Source: Limnanthes douglasii subsp. nivea (lineage: Eukaryota > Streptophyta > Magnoliopsida > Brassicales > Limnanthaceae). From it: 64,000 nucleotides of DNA. The stretch covers positions 271,940,770 to 272,004,769 of the forward strand of contig JAUPFV010000002.1 in NCBI GenBank assembly GCA_036936605.1. Direction: 5' to 3'. Shown here in pieces: positions 36,129-45,719 of this stretch. The position numbers and the translations under genes are program-made. A model generated the notes under the pieces. It saw only the letters and a program-made list of their open reading frames with translations, did no database searches and was not told the DNA's origin. Within the stretch, counting starts at the first letter, position 1; each line of letters opens with the position of its first letter.

Positions 36129-36594
36129 ATGGGTGATTCAGGCTGGAATGTGCACGAAGATGCAAGCCTCCTAAGCGCATTTGACTTCGTCAGAGGTACG
36201 ATGCAAGAGGAGATTCCTGGTTTTGTCGATGCGGTTTTGTGCAAAATGTTCTTCAACCACGGTAGGGAGGCATCGTGTCCAGGATGTTTAATGGCCCGAC
36301 CACGCGGACGCGAAGAAGTCGCCAATAGGTTAGCTTATCTTAAGCCAATGACTATAGAGATTGAGTCACTGGCTTACGAGACCCGTTTACATGTCCAATA
36401 TGTATTCAACATGGGATCCCAAGGTACAATTACGCAGGATGGTGTCACATGCGACGCAGCAAAGGGAGCAAGAAATAGCCGACGCAATAGCGAGCGCCGT
36501 TGAAACGTACTCAACTCCCGAAGGAAGTAGTGATGGAGAGGAATATTCGTTCGAGAAAAGATCTGAGTATGGAATGAACTATCCGACTCCGTAA
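36129..36594 (+). pseudogene. Third Harbinger gene: small protein of unknown function, homologous to 43247-43753
   Basis: From the ATG at 36129 the frame reads MGDSGWNVHEDASLLSAF and continues to 36503. The segment EDASLLSAF...VDAVLCKMFFNHG aligns with EDYHLLEAV...FERVLCKMYYNYG of the ORF inside the MULE. Near 36440-36500 the coding sense moves to the next frame, which continues as EIADAIASAVETYSTPEG and ends at 36594, so a one-base frameshift is likely. The product would be about 155 residues, with a cysteine pair in CPGC and an acidic tail. No known domain is recognised. The ATG follows a TATA box at a proper distance, so it was once a real gene. Function is unknown. Confidence 0.65.
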
Positions 36595-36859
36595 AACTAA
36601 GTGTGAAATGCTAACTCAGGGTTAGCTTATCTATCATTTGGTTTAAGTTATGTGCTTATGTATTTCTAGTTATGCAATGCTTTTGATTTAAGTGTAATGT
36701 TTTAATGAAATCTGGCATTCTCGGTCTTTTCAAGATAATTATTGTATATTATAGTTAATGCAATCAGTGAAATGTCACCCCCGTAGTAATTTCAAAGGGT
36801 TAAAATTTTCGAATTTATGAATAAAACGACATTTGCTTAACACCATTGAATTAAAAAAA

Positions 36860-37208
36860 TATTAATATAAGTTATTAATTAACAATATAGGTTTAATTAT
36901 TTATTATAGAATTAGTAAATGTAGGATGATAATGTAAATACTGAGAGAGTGAGATAGAATGAGAAATCAAGAGAGTCAAATGAATAGTTAAAAAATACAT
37001 ATCATTTTATTGTAAATAAAAATTAAACACAAAAATTTATAACATAAATTTAAAATAAATAATCTTGTTAAATATTAATATCAATTACTAATTAACAATA
37101 TATGTTAAATTATTTATTATAGAATTAGTAAATATAGGATGATAATGTAAATATTGAGAGAGTGAGATGGAGGGAGAAATAAAGAGAGTGAGATGAATAG
37201 TTAAAAGA
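36860..37208. repeat. Two direct copies of about 140 bp, period about 213 bp
   Basis: The words GAATTAGTAAAT, AGGATGATAATGTAAATA, GAGAGAGTGAGATG and AATAGTTAAAA recur in order at 36909-36990 and 37122-37205. They lie in the AT-rich right arm of the Harbinger. Confidence 0.8.
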
Positions 37209-37337
37209 TAGTGGAATTGTTTGAATTTAATTTTTTATATTAAAAGTCTCCGGAATAGTAAAACAACGGTTGGAAGCTGTGTGGCAGATCTGTAAATAAA
37301 TGGAGGTCTCCAGAGCTGTACCAGGTCTCTGGGAAGA

Positions 37338-37356
37338 CCTACGATTAGAGATGGCC
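37338..37356 (-). repeat. Harbinger right terminal inverted repeat
   Basis: Reads GGCCATCTCTAATCGTAGG on the minus strand. The following TTAC on the plus strand mirrors GTAA on the left rather than repeating it. Confidence 0.8.
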
Positions 37357-37662
37357 TTACAACCCAACACTAAGGTCATGCTGCTGACCATTCTAAATGA
37401 GAAACATTATACGGTTTTTAACTTTTTGGGGTGAAAAGAATTATTCAGTTATGAGTTAACTAATATACTACTACTATTCAATCAAATTGTAATTTTATAA
37501 ATTAACCTAAAAAATTGACTCCTTCAAATTGAATTCAAATCAAATCAAACTCAAATTAACAACAATGATGTATATGGTTAAATATTAATAACTACTCCAT
37601 AAATTATTTATAAGACTATTAAATTATTTTAGTAAAAAATACAAAATACATCACAGTTTTAA
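37357..37662. other. AT-rich flank right of the Harbinger
   Basis: Starts TTACAACCCAACACTAAGG and does not match the sequence following the same site in copy B (41063 onwards), so it is not the expected continuation of the interrupted MULE. No gene is seen. Confidence 0.5.
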
Positions 37663-37960
37663 TGTATGGTTAATTATTAACAATAACTTTTTCGTAACTT
37701 TTTAAATATGACAAAACTGTAGTTGTATATTATTTTTTAATAAAAAAATATAAAAAATGCGACAGTTGTATGTATGGTTAAATATTAACAATAATTTTTT
37801 CGTAAGTTTTTAAATATGACAAAACTGTAGTTGTATATTATTTTTTAATAAAAAATATAGAAAATGCGACAATTGTATGTATGGTTAAATATTAACAATA
37901 TTTTTTTAGGTTTTTACATATAGCAAAACTGTTGTTGTATATCATTTTTTAATATGAACT
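37663..37960. repeat. Tandem repeat, unit about 108 bp, 2.8 copies
   Basis: TGTATGGTTAA starts units at 37663, 37771 and 37878; each contains ATATGACAAAACTGTAGTTG (last copy changed) and TTTTTTAATA. The first two also carry ATGCGACA. It lies just downstream of the LINE fragment's 3' side. Confidence 0.85.
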
Positions 37961-38024
37961 TAATTTAATCCGACAATTCATTCGGTTTTGAGACATTTTT
38001 AAATTGGGAATTTTTTTGGGGTGT

Positions 38025-39449
38025 AAAAAAACATTAAATAAATAAAATGTTCATACAAGTGTCTAGGACATACCCCGAGGAGATACAATCGACATAAGGA
38101 GGTCGATGGACATTACTACTAAAACAAACATAGTAGGAATGACAGAACTGTAGAGATAAACTAAAATAACTCAAACATCGTAACAAGGACCAATCAAACC
38201 GACTTAGGGTAACTCCAAAGAAGTCCACATTAAAACTACAGCGAGCGAAACCGAGAAGGAGAAGATCTGCAAATAAAGTAGAATAATATATAAATTAAAT
38301 TACAAACAGTTACACAGGCTAACAAATTTTGGTACCATGGAATCTAAACCGAAGATCAGAGAAGATTCGGTGAGAAACCAGAGAGGCATTGGCCGGAGAG
38401 GAACCAAAAATTCTTGAGTTCATCTCCTTCCAAACATGATAAATAACCGTGCCAAAACAAGAACGCCAAATGTGACGATTTCAAGAGTGAGACCAATTTG
38501 ACGTCTCATAGATCCAAGACTGCCAGCACGAAGCAGAAAGAAGGGAAATCTAATTTTGAACTAGCAAATGTCCAAATACTTTGAGTGAAACTACATTAAA
38601 AAAGGAGATGAACAATAGTTTCACAAGAAGAGTTGCATAAGACACAATCAGGTGGAGTATTGAAACCCCGAGTGAGAAGCTTATCTCTGGTAGAAAGTTT
38701 GTCCATGATAGCGAGCCATAAGATAAAGGAGTGATGAGGAATATTGAATTTATTCCATATTAACCCTGCCCACCCCACAACAAGGGTAGGCGTACGAATA
38801 CCGTTATAGGTATCTTTGATTGTGAAGTTGTTGCAGCCAGCCTTCGCAATCCAAAAAGGAACATCACAAAAGTTGATGTTAGGAGGGGCAAAGTGAGGAT
38901 GAGGTTGTTGATCTCCAGAAGATTATAACGACTTCTAGCTCTAGTAGATTTGATGTTTGGAGGCCCATTCCAATGACCATCTTGAATGATATCTGATACC
39001 TTGAAGTTTTTTCCGAGCCGAGAATCATTGATGATATTGGTACCATAGTGCGAAGCTAGTGAGGTAGGGAGGAGCCATGGGTCATACCAGAAGGAAGTAC
39101 TCAAGCCATTACCAATAGCTACCGTGTACAAATTACTAGCCAACAGTCCGTGTGGGTAAGACGACCAGTAAGAAGGGGGACTCCTAGATATTTGACTAGG
39201 AGAAAACCTTCCAAATAACCCATAATAGGACAGGAGCTCAGTGCGAAAAGGAATATTGATACATGACAAGATGATATGACTTTTAGAATGGTTCACTTTT
39301 AGACCAGAAAGGGAGTAGAAATCATCGAGAGCCTCTTTGATAAAGAGAAGGGATTTGACATCACCGTGACAGAAAATCATAAGATCGTCTGCAAAGCAGA
39401 GATTTTTAATTTTGAGTTTGTGGCACTTCCAGTGAAACCAAAAGTTTTT
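38025..39449 (-). mobile_element. 5'-truncated LINE fragment (reverse transcriptase and zf-RVT part)
   Basis: On the minus strand, the catalytic FADDLMIF box and SGLKVNHSKSHI (about 39400-39270) are followed by a shortened connecting region with WYDPWLLP. The zf-RVT motif then appears, with IPHHSFILWLA and CVLCNSSCETIVHLLF (38760-38596). The 3' untranslated part ends near 38025 in an A-rich tract. Everything 5' of the RT palm is missing: the fragment stops abruptly at 39449, where the CCT5 tail begins. It belongs to another LINE family than the copy at 1-5960. Stops and frame changes mark it as dead. Confidence 0.85.
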
Positions 39450-40420
39450 TGTCATATCTCCTTCTGAGTATTAATCCCATACGTTGTTCCCTAAATTGTT
39501 AAATGTCATTTTGCTGCTTAACAAATTTTGAACTAAAAGGTTTATTTTTTGTGGTTTCTGATTTTTGTTGATTTGTTGTTAGTAACTTAAAAGCTTTGGT
39601 TAGTTGTTTAATTTTGTGACAATTCATGGTTATCCGTCCTTGTGTTTTCTTAGCTTATTCTGGTTTTTTATATAGTATTTTTCTTTGTTGTCGTTATATG
39701 TTTTTTATTTGGTTTATCTAGTTTTTCGACTATCACGTTGTTTGTCATTTAGTTATTCGATTAAAAAATCTCGGATGAGGAAATTTAGTCTTCGCGCGTG
39801 ATATTTTTGTTGGTTTTGCCATAGTTAAATGGATTTTTTTGCCATGTGTCGTCACAGTTAAATGGATTTTTTTGACAAATAATTGTTCGATATTTAGTTC
39901 TATTTTTATCCTTTTAATTTAATATTTTTTATGGATCATGCTAGAAATTAGTCATATTTTGATAGATTTTAAACCGCTGGATTTTACAACCGTTTGATAT
40001 ATCTCTCACTTAATTTTGGACAAATTTGTCATTTTCTAAAAATCCTAGGTATAAAAGGCTTTGATAAATCTCTCATCATTTTTTTCTTTTCTTTTTTTAT
40101 ATATCTCTCTAGAAACCTTTCCATCACTCAAGAATCGATCGAATATTAAACTCATTTTTTTCAAGAATCTAAAGTCAGCAAAACATAAAGGTAAGAAATA
40201 CAAACCTCATGCTCTAACTTTTTTTAGATTTTGTTGGGTATAAACTGTTGAAAATTGGGTTTTTAGGTTTCGTTTTAAAAAGTTCGATTTTTGCATGATT
40301 TTAGGTGTTGTTTTGTTAGATTTGTGTTGTATTCTTGTTAGTTTTGTTATGATCTATGTTTATGTGTTTGATTTTGTGTGAATTGAGGCTGCTTTGGTGG
40401 GTTTCCAATTTTAGAACTCG

Positions 40421-40487
40421 GTCTTCTTGGTCGCACGATCGTGCTACCAGATTTCATCTCGTCGCACGATGGTGCGACCAAGAAGAC
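40421..40487. repeat. Perfect 16-bp inverted repeat (hairpin) in the MULE left arm
   Basis: GTCTTCTTGGTCGCAC (40421-40436) is followed after 35 bases by GTGCGACCAAGAAGAC (40472-40487). The same hairpin is present in copy A at 31081-31147, where the arms are also intact. Confidence 0.9.
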
Positions 40488-40492
40488 GTTTT

Positions 40493-40504
40493 GTCGCATG
40501 CGAC
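40493..40504. repeat. 12-bp palindrome GTCGCATGCGAC, left MULE arm
   Basis: A perfect palindrome, 560 bases inside the left end. The identical word occurs at 45132-45143 in the right arm and at 31153-31164 in copy A. Confidence 0.9.
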
Positions 40505-40596
40505 AAAAAACATAAGCTGTCTCATGCGGCAGCTTAGACTTAGATTTTTTTTGTTTTGTTTCACTAATACATATTACTTTTTGCTGTTTTGACAAG

Positions 40597-42572
40597 ATGA
40601 GGCGGACAAAGAGCAGAGTCATAAATCCGTTTAAGAAGGGGCAACAGAGGGCACGCGACGCGTTTGGCGCGTGAGGCAGCGGAAGCTAGAGTTTCCCCCG
40701 AGCATGTGCATGTCCCACTGAGGGACAAACTCTTAGTACTCGGACGAAACGACGTCTCCGTCATTTTCATAGTGATGATGACATTCCTATGGCTGCCGGT
40801 AGCACAGGGGCAGGTTCGTCTTCGCATGCACCTGACCTTTCGTAAGTCGATGACGCTGCAGATGCACCAGACTTACTAGAAGATATGGAGGGGCCGGAGT
40901 GACGGGAGGCACCTGAGGGATCACATGCACGTTATGAGGACGATGCACCATACGCACCCGAGGTCGAGGATCATGACCTCTTGTCGGTGATGCCACACAT
41001 CCCGACTCTCTATCCCGATTACGCCCAGCACGAGGCGTTCAGTGTCTATCACAGAGATGTAATATTCTCTAACTATAATATATGTTCATATTGATTGTTT
41101 TATCACTTTCTTATGATGTTGATACATATTGCAGGATAAGGTCTCCCTGCGATGCTTCGCCATGTACGATAGTCTCCGCACATGGGACTTCAAAAAGCAG
41201 AGCAAGGTACGGGAAAGGGTGATGACGACTATTTTTGGACCTCTCGTAGAGGCACTCTCCTACTGGTATGCCAACCTCCACTTGGTCGAGGCATTCCTCG
41301 AGCGATGGCATGATAAGACTTCTTCATTTCATTTCTCGTTTGGGGAGATGACAATGACTTTGGAGGACGTCCACGTCATCACTGGATTACCGGTCGAATG
41401 TATACCTTTTGATGTATTATCTTTTGACTCCAAGGTTGAGCGGAGCAGGACTTATGCTAGCATGCTAGGTGTACGACCAGCAGATTTGAATAAAAATCTT
41501 AGGAATGCTAGTAGTGTGAATCGTGGGTGGCTGCGTACTACATTTACGAGTGATAGGTATAGTGATAGTAGGATCACAGATGAGAGAGTAGATCATGCCA
41601 CCCGTGCCTACATATTGTTCTTGTTAGGTACCACCATCTGTGCCAACAAAACCGACAACAACATTTCCTTAGATTATCTCCAGTTCGTGAACCAATACCA
41701 GGGTATTCATAGGTTCAACTAGGGTCACTTGGTCTTAGCACAGTTGTACCACTCCCTTAGTCAGAGATCTCTGCATAGTACGGGAGACATTTTCGGGTTC
41801 ATAGGGATGCTCGAGTCGTGGATATTTTCCCACTTCGTTAAGCTTCAGGCTCCTTTGTTTAGCGAGTATCAGCTATCTATGCCCCATATGTGTAGACATG
41901 CGCCGCAGAAGATCGGCGTTTTGCACGAAGTGCGCAAGGAGTTGAGACATGCACTCATGACGTGCACGGAGTCAGATGTAAGTAATATTTGTTCATTTTA
42001 ATGTTACGTATTTTTACTAATATAAATGATTAACTTGTTCATTTATTTATTTACAGGTCATTTCCTTCCCTTCACGTACTTACGAGAGTATCATCAGTTC
42101 GAGAGCGTTACTTGGGTTGAGTTGACGCTTAAGTCGTTCGATATCATTGTGCCATATTACCCTGATTGTGTCACTCGACAGATGGGCTTCGTGAAGCTGA
42201 TTCCGAAAGATATACGCCCTCCTGCATCGAAAAAAAGCAGGGAAGAAGGCGGCTAGCGGATACGTTTGGGACACACACTTGTGGAGGGATTGGGAGTACC
42301 ATCGTTACGCTCCTGATGGACCGTCGTACTATGGTAGTGGAAAGAGTGTCGACACGATGTACTACGTTTGGGTGGAGAAGAAGATATGGTACATCGTTAG
42401 TAGCTCTGGTCCATCTGGAGGTCCTCGGTTGGAGCCACAGCATGCTGCTGACTACACAGGATACGAGCAGATTGCTCGGTATGCTCCATCCATACCGACG
42501 CTGGAGTACGATGATCTGGTACAGACCACCCTTCATCTGTGCAGGATTGCTGAGCGGTACAAGCGTCATTGA
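40597..42572 (+). pseudogene. Plant mobile domain (MAIN-like) protein, broken
   Basis: The plant mobile domain is found in plant MAIN/MAIL proteins and in proteins carried by MULEs. The start is MRRTKSRVINPFKKGQQR at 40597. Exon 1 ends in EAFSVYHRD before the donor at 41059; exon 2 runs 41135-41977 (acceptor TTGCAG, donor GTAAGT); exon 3 starts near 42057. Domain signatures are FGEMTMTLEDVHVITGLPV, RAYILFLLGTTI and SWIFSHF. Lesions: a frameshift near 40672 in exon 1, TAG at 41720-41722, a frame change at the exon 2-3 join, and a frameshift in the A-run near 42230. The last frame ends at 42572 with ERYKRH. A host gene copy and a transposon passenger cannot be told apart by sequence, but its place inside the MULE suggests the latter. 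Confidence 0.82.
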
Positions 42573-42780
42573 TTATTACTCGTAGTAGACTTTTGTTTAT
42601 TAGCTCGTTCTTTGATATGTTAGACTTTTCAATATTTTGTTACCGGATAAGTTTATGACTGCTTTTATTTATTGTATTTCTTTTTTTTGTTTTTACACCT
42701 TATTCCCAATTTTATTTGAACAAGCTAGCTAATAAAAGTATGCCATAATATAAAATTGTTCGAAATATTAGGTGTTAAAT
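42573..42780. other. Spacer after the mobile-domain pseudogene
   Basis: AT-rich; no feature recognised. Confidence 0.4.
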
Positions 42781-43004
42781 GAAACACAAACATCAACATA
42801 AACTGAAACACAATCTTATACATAAACTGAAACACACACTCAAACACAAATTGAAACACACACTCAAACACAAACTGAAACTCACACTCAAACTTAAACT
42901 GAAACACACACTCAATAACAAACTGCAACTCACACTCAAACATAAATTGAAACTCACACTCAAACATAAACCAAAACTCACACTCAAACACACACTCAAA
43001 TCAT
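42781..43004. repeat. 24-bp tandem repeat rich in ACACTCAAAC
   Basis: About nine degenerate copies of a 24-base unit of the form GAAACACACACTCAAACACA plus four bases. It creates long open frames in several frames (lysine/leucine-rich or cysteine/phenylalanine-rich) that are by-products of the repeat. Confidence 0.85.
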
Positions 43005-43246
43005 AGTTTATCTATCAGGCCAATTCCATTTCATTAACTTCCTCTCTTCTTTCGCATCCGGGTATTGACGCTTTTCCTATACACGGATGTCAATAATGTC
43101 AGAATGAACCTGATCCAGCCGATCCTCTGTTATAGCATCCATGACCTAGTAGTTCATTTTACCCCTGTAAAAAGGACTAAAAACAGCATCAACATGAGAA
43201 CCATCAAACATTCTGAAACATTCATCAAACATAAACAGTTTAACAA

Positions 43247-43753
43247 ATGGAGTTTACGCCTTATGAAGACTACCATTTGCTTGAGGCGGTGAAGCTTGCC
43301 CGCCGAGAAATGGGAGAAGATGCTAGTGATGCATTTTTTGAGAGAGTACTTTGTAAGATGTACTACAACTACGGCTGTTTAGGAACTGGAGGTTTAGTTG
43401 TGCGCAACCATGAACAAATCAAGCAGAGGTCTCTTTTTTGCAAATCGATGGATCGTTTATTGTTTTTGCCATATAAAATTAAGCAAGAAGTGACCTCCGT
43501 CTGGAACATTGTTTTAGGCCTTCCAACTTTCTTTTTTGCTAATGGAGGTTTGGGTGGTACGACGAGAACTGCGTTGGATGCGGCCATGCTCCCTAATGTG
43601 TTAACGGGTGTACTAACTATCGAGTTAGCCAGAGTACTAGCACTAGCGGTTTGTTCAATGAGATATGCCCACGAACTAGGGTTTCGTTTAGTCGATTTAT
43701 CAACGCTTCCATGTGGCATACCCTTAGCTCTAACCGCTTCTTTAGGATCTTGA
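43247..43753 (+). CDS. Small MULE-carried ORF of unknown function, relative of 36129-36594
   Basis: The 168-aa frame starts at ATG 43247 (MEFTPYEDYHLLEAVKLARR). Its first half aligns with the third Harbinger gene: ED-x2-LL-x-A...VLCKM-(FY)-(FY)-N-x-G, and a later hydrophobic patch LPYKIKQEVTSVWNIV against YETRLHVQYVFNMG. The second half (from about residue 90) has no counterpart there and may be read-through. No known domain is recognised. Seven cysteines are scattered without zinc-finger spacing. It lies between the mobile-domain pseudogene and the convergent transposase. No good TATA box was seen. The first 90 residues are the most trustworthy part; function is unknown. Confidence 0.55.
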   Translation: MEFTPYEDYHLLEAVKLARREMGEDASDAFFERVLCKMYYNYGCLGTGGLVVRNHEQIKQRSLFCKSMDRLLFLPYKIKQEVTSVWNIVLGLPTFFFANGGLGGTTRTALDAAMLPNVLTGVLTIELARVLALAVCSMRYAHELGFRLVDLSTLPCGIPLALTASLGS

Positions 43754-43889
43754 ATATGACTTGTCTCGGCCTCAAAATTTGCATTACCCTATTGATAATG
43801 TGGTTTTGTTGGTCGGGGCGGAAACTACGAATGAAGTTGTCATTTATGGAAAGTTTTTTTCCTGCAATTCTTCCTCACGAGAACTAGGA

Positions 43890-45308
43890 TCTCTATGAAC
43901 AATATCTAATATTTTCTAAAAGACATCCACATCTTCTAAAGGGATGCACCTACCATCTCTAGCTATAAACACAATTTCACATGCACAAGGTAACCCATGT
44001 GTTTTCCTAAGGAAACATCCTCCACATGCTACCCGAGAATGTTCTTACTAATGTGCCACGTGCATAACAAGTGGTGTGTGCCCGAAAAAATAGTGTTGAT
44101 TGATCGCATGAGAGCTAACTCTCGATAGTTAAGAATAACACTCGGAAATGCACACACGCAATCCATCATCAAACCACGAAGAGTTTCTAAAGCCCATGCA
44201 TAGTTTCCAATCTTCTCTCCGCTCAAAAATACGTACGCAATGGTAAATGTAATGGAAGTCGACGTTAAACCAACAATCTCTAATAAATGCATCTTATACC
44301 TAGTCGTCTTGTACGTACAATCCATGAATAGCACATTAAGGAATGTACGTAATAAGTCTATGCTAGTAGGATGTGCGAAAAAAAAAATCAGTGATCACCT
44401 TTGAATCGTCTTTCAAATGCTCCCACGTGGAGTATCCATTCTCCTTCAATTTCGCCAACAAATATTACATTTGCGTTTGTCCCCCATGCTCAACATCCCA
44501 ATGTTTTTGGCGCCAATTATAGATTGTACGCATGTTTGAAATGTTCTCGGGATATTGGTACTTTAAACCATTATATATCTCCCTAGGACGCGAACCAAGG
44601 TGAAACAAACTACGAACTAGTTCCTCTTCATCCCGTTTTAGCCTACAAGCGCGGGAATGACCATCTAGGCGAACGTAGGGTTCATGATTATGCGTACCGT
44701 TTATCACCTCCACACGCTATTTCATGGCTAGTACGTCGATCAGATGACCTTTTAGCGCAAACGGACAATTACATTTCTTCGTCGATGTCTTCCGCTTTCT
44801 TAATGTTTCCAGCTTCGCTTTTGATACGAATACACCGTACCGCTCACAAACGTACTCTAACCTGGGAGTCCTTCCCCATTTCCCGCTATCGTAGAGTTTT
44901 GTAATCGTGAAAAATTTAATCTTCTTCGATTCAATGTCCACAAAAGCATCCAATTCGTCTTTAGTAAATAATATATCCGTTTTGAATATTCTACTGTAGT
45001 CGGCATCCATAAATGGAGGGTGGGCAGGTTCCTCATACAAAATATAACATTGGAATCTATAAGTTTCTCTAACAGTGCAGTCGCACGAGCGATGTCTTCA
45101 GAGCTGGCGCACGAGACATGTCTCTATAGTTGTCGCATGCGACGCCTAAGGCAATACTGTCTCATGCGACGTCTAAGCAATGTTGTCGCAAGTTCGTGCG
45201 ACGAGGCCAAAAATTAAAAATTGGGTTTTGGCTTGTTACCTCCATGCGGTAAGCTTCCTCCTCGTCTATTAAGTATTCCAGAGAGACGCCCATTTCATCG
45301 TTGTCCAT
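43890..45308 (-). pseudogene. MULE transposase, FAR1-type, internally deleted
   Basis: Exon 1 (45308-45240) starts MDNDEMGVSLEYLIDEEEAY and ends at a GTAACA donor; the next exon starts near 45018. A FAR1-type zinc-binding domain follows: YVCERYGVF, KKCNCPFALKG and, after a stop at 44714, NGTHNHEP. The MULE transposase core has LFMDCTYKTTRYKMHLLEIVG and ends at CTWHISKNILG (about 44040). Immediately afterwards a SWIM zinc finger appears in another frame, CGGCFLRKTHGLPCACEI (about 44034-43980). Normally some 200 residues separate these, so the C-terminal part of the transposase core has been deleted. Several stops and frame changes add to this. It was the enzyme of this MULE; it is now inactive. 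Confidence 0.85.
45132..45143. repeat. 12-bp palindrome GTCGCATGCGAC, right MULE arm
   Basis: Same word as at 40493, here within the first intron of the transposase gene and flanked by related CTCATGCGACG and GTGCGAC words (45085-45205). Confidence 0.9.
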
Positions 45309-45526
45309 GAATACTCTGATTTTAGGTTGTTTGTGATGGATTTTATGGATTTGGGTAAAAAAAGGTAACTTTTTGGGTTTAATGAGTTTAGGGTAGTAAA
45401 TATTGATGGAAAGCTTGTGGATTTAGGGTAACAACGGATAATTTAGGAATTTCAACTCCAAGTTTTAAAAAAGAAGGGGGTAGAGTGAGAGATCTATCAA
45501 AATGTGTCTTATTTCTAGCCTGACCC

Positions 45527-45719
45527 TTTTTTATTACTTTTATTTTTATTTTTTTATTCTTGTGAACAATGTTAGTTCCACTTCTTTTCATTTTTGCGCA
45601 AAAAAAACACTTAAATAACAATTAAGGTATTAAAAACAAATATTTTACCGATATGGCTGATGCAACATAGAAGCAAATCTATAGATTGGTTTTTCTAATA
45701 CTCTGTTTTTATTAACACT
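45527..45719. other. Flank between the MULE and the old Tat fragment
   Basis: T-rich on the plus strand, beginning with the possible target-site duplication TTTTTTATT. No gene seen. Confidence 0.4.

Larger units (their letters stand above)
31725..37356 (+). mobile_element. PIF/Harbinger DNA transposon, near full length
   Basis: The ends are inverted: GGCCATCTCTAACCCTCGG at the left, and GGCCATCTCTAATCGTAGG as read inwards from the right end. The first three flanking bases are TAA (left) and TTA (right), in the TWA class used by this superfamily but not identical. Inside lie the two genes expected of the superfamily, a Myb/trihelix-like ORF1 (minus) and a DDE transposase (plus), divergently arranged, plus a third small gene on the plus strand. 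The transposase is almost intact; ORF1 is broken. Length is 5.6 kb. Confidence 0.88.
39450..41062 (+). repeat. Duplicated block, copy B: CCT5 terminus, 3' flank and MULE left end
   Basis: Copy of 30191-31724. It begins with the last seven CCT5 codons (VISPSEY and stop, 39451-39474), then the CCT5 3' flank, then the left end of the complete MULE. The orphan CCT5 codons have no upstream exon here. Identity is high apart from a few indels, one of which repeats CAGTTAAATGGATTTTTTTG in tandem near 39825-39870. Confidence 0.93.
39933..45526 (+). mobile_element. MULE (Mutator-like) DNA transposon with plant-mobile-domain gene
   Basis: Imperfect inverted ends: GGATCATGCTAGAAATTAG at the left and GGGTCAGGCTAGAAATAAG read inwards from the right, both continuing into TTTTGATAGAT. 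Flanks TTTTTTATG and TTTTTTATT suggest an 8-9 bp target-site duplication, though they are low-complexity. It carries three coding regions: a plant-mobile-domain pseudogene (+), a small ORF (+) and a FAR1/MULE-type transposase pseudogene (-), with the same 12-bp palindrome near each end. It cannot move by itself. Confidence 0.8.

Noticed and set aside
42725..43006. Overlapping long open frames on both strands, rich in lysine/leucine or cysteine/phenylalanine
   Set aside because: They arise from the 24-bp tandem repeat, which lacks stops in several frames; no other coding evidence.
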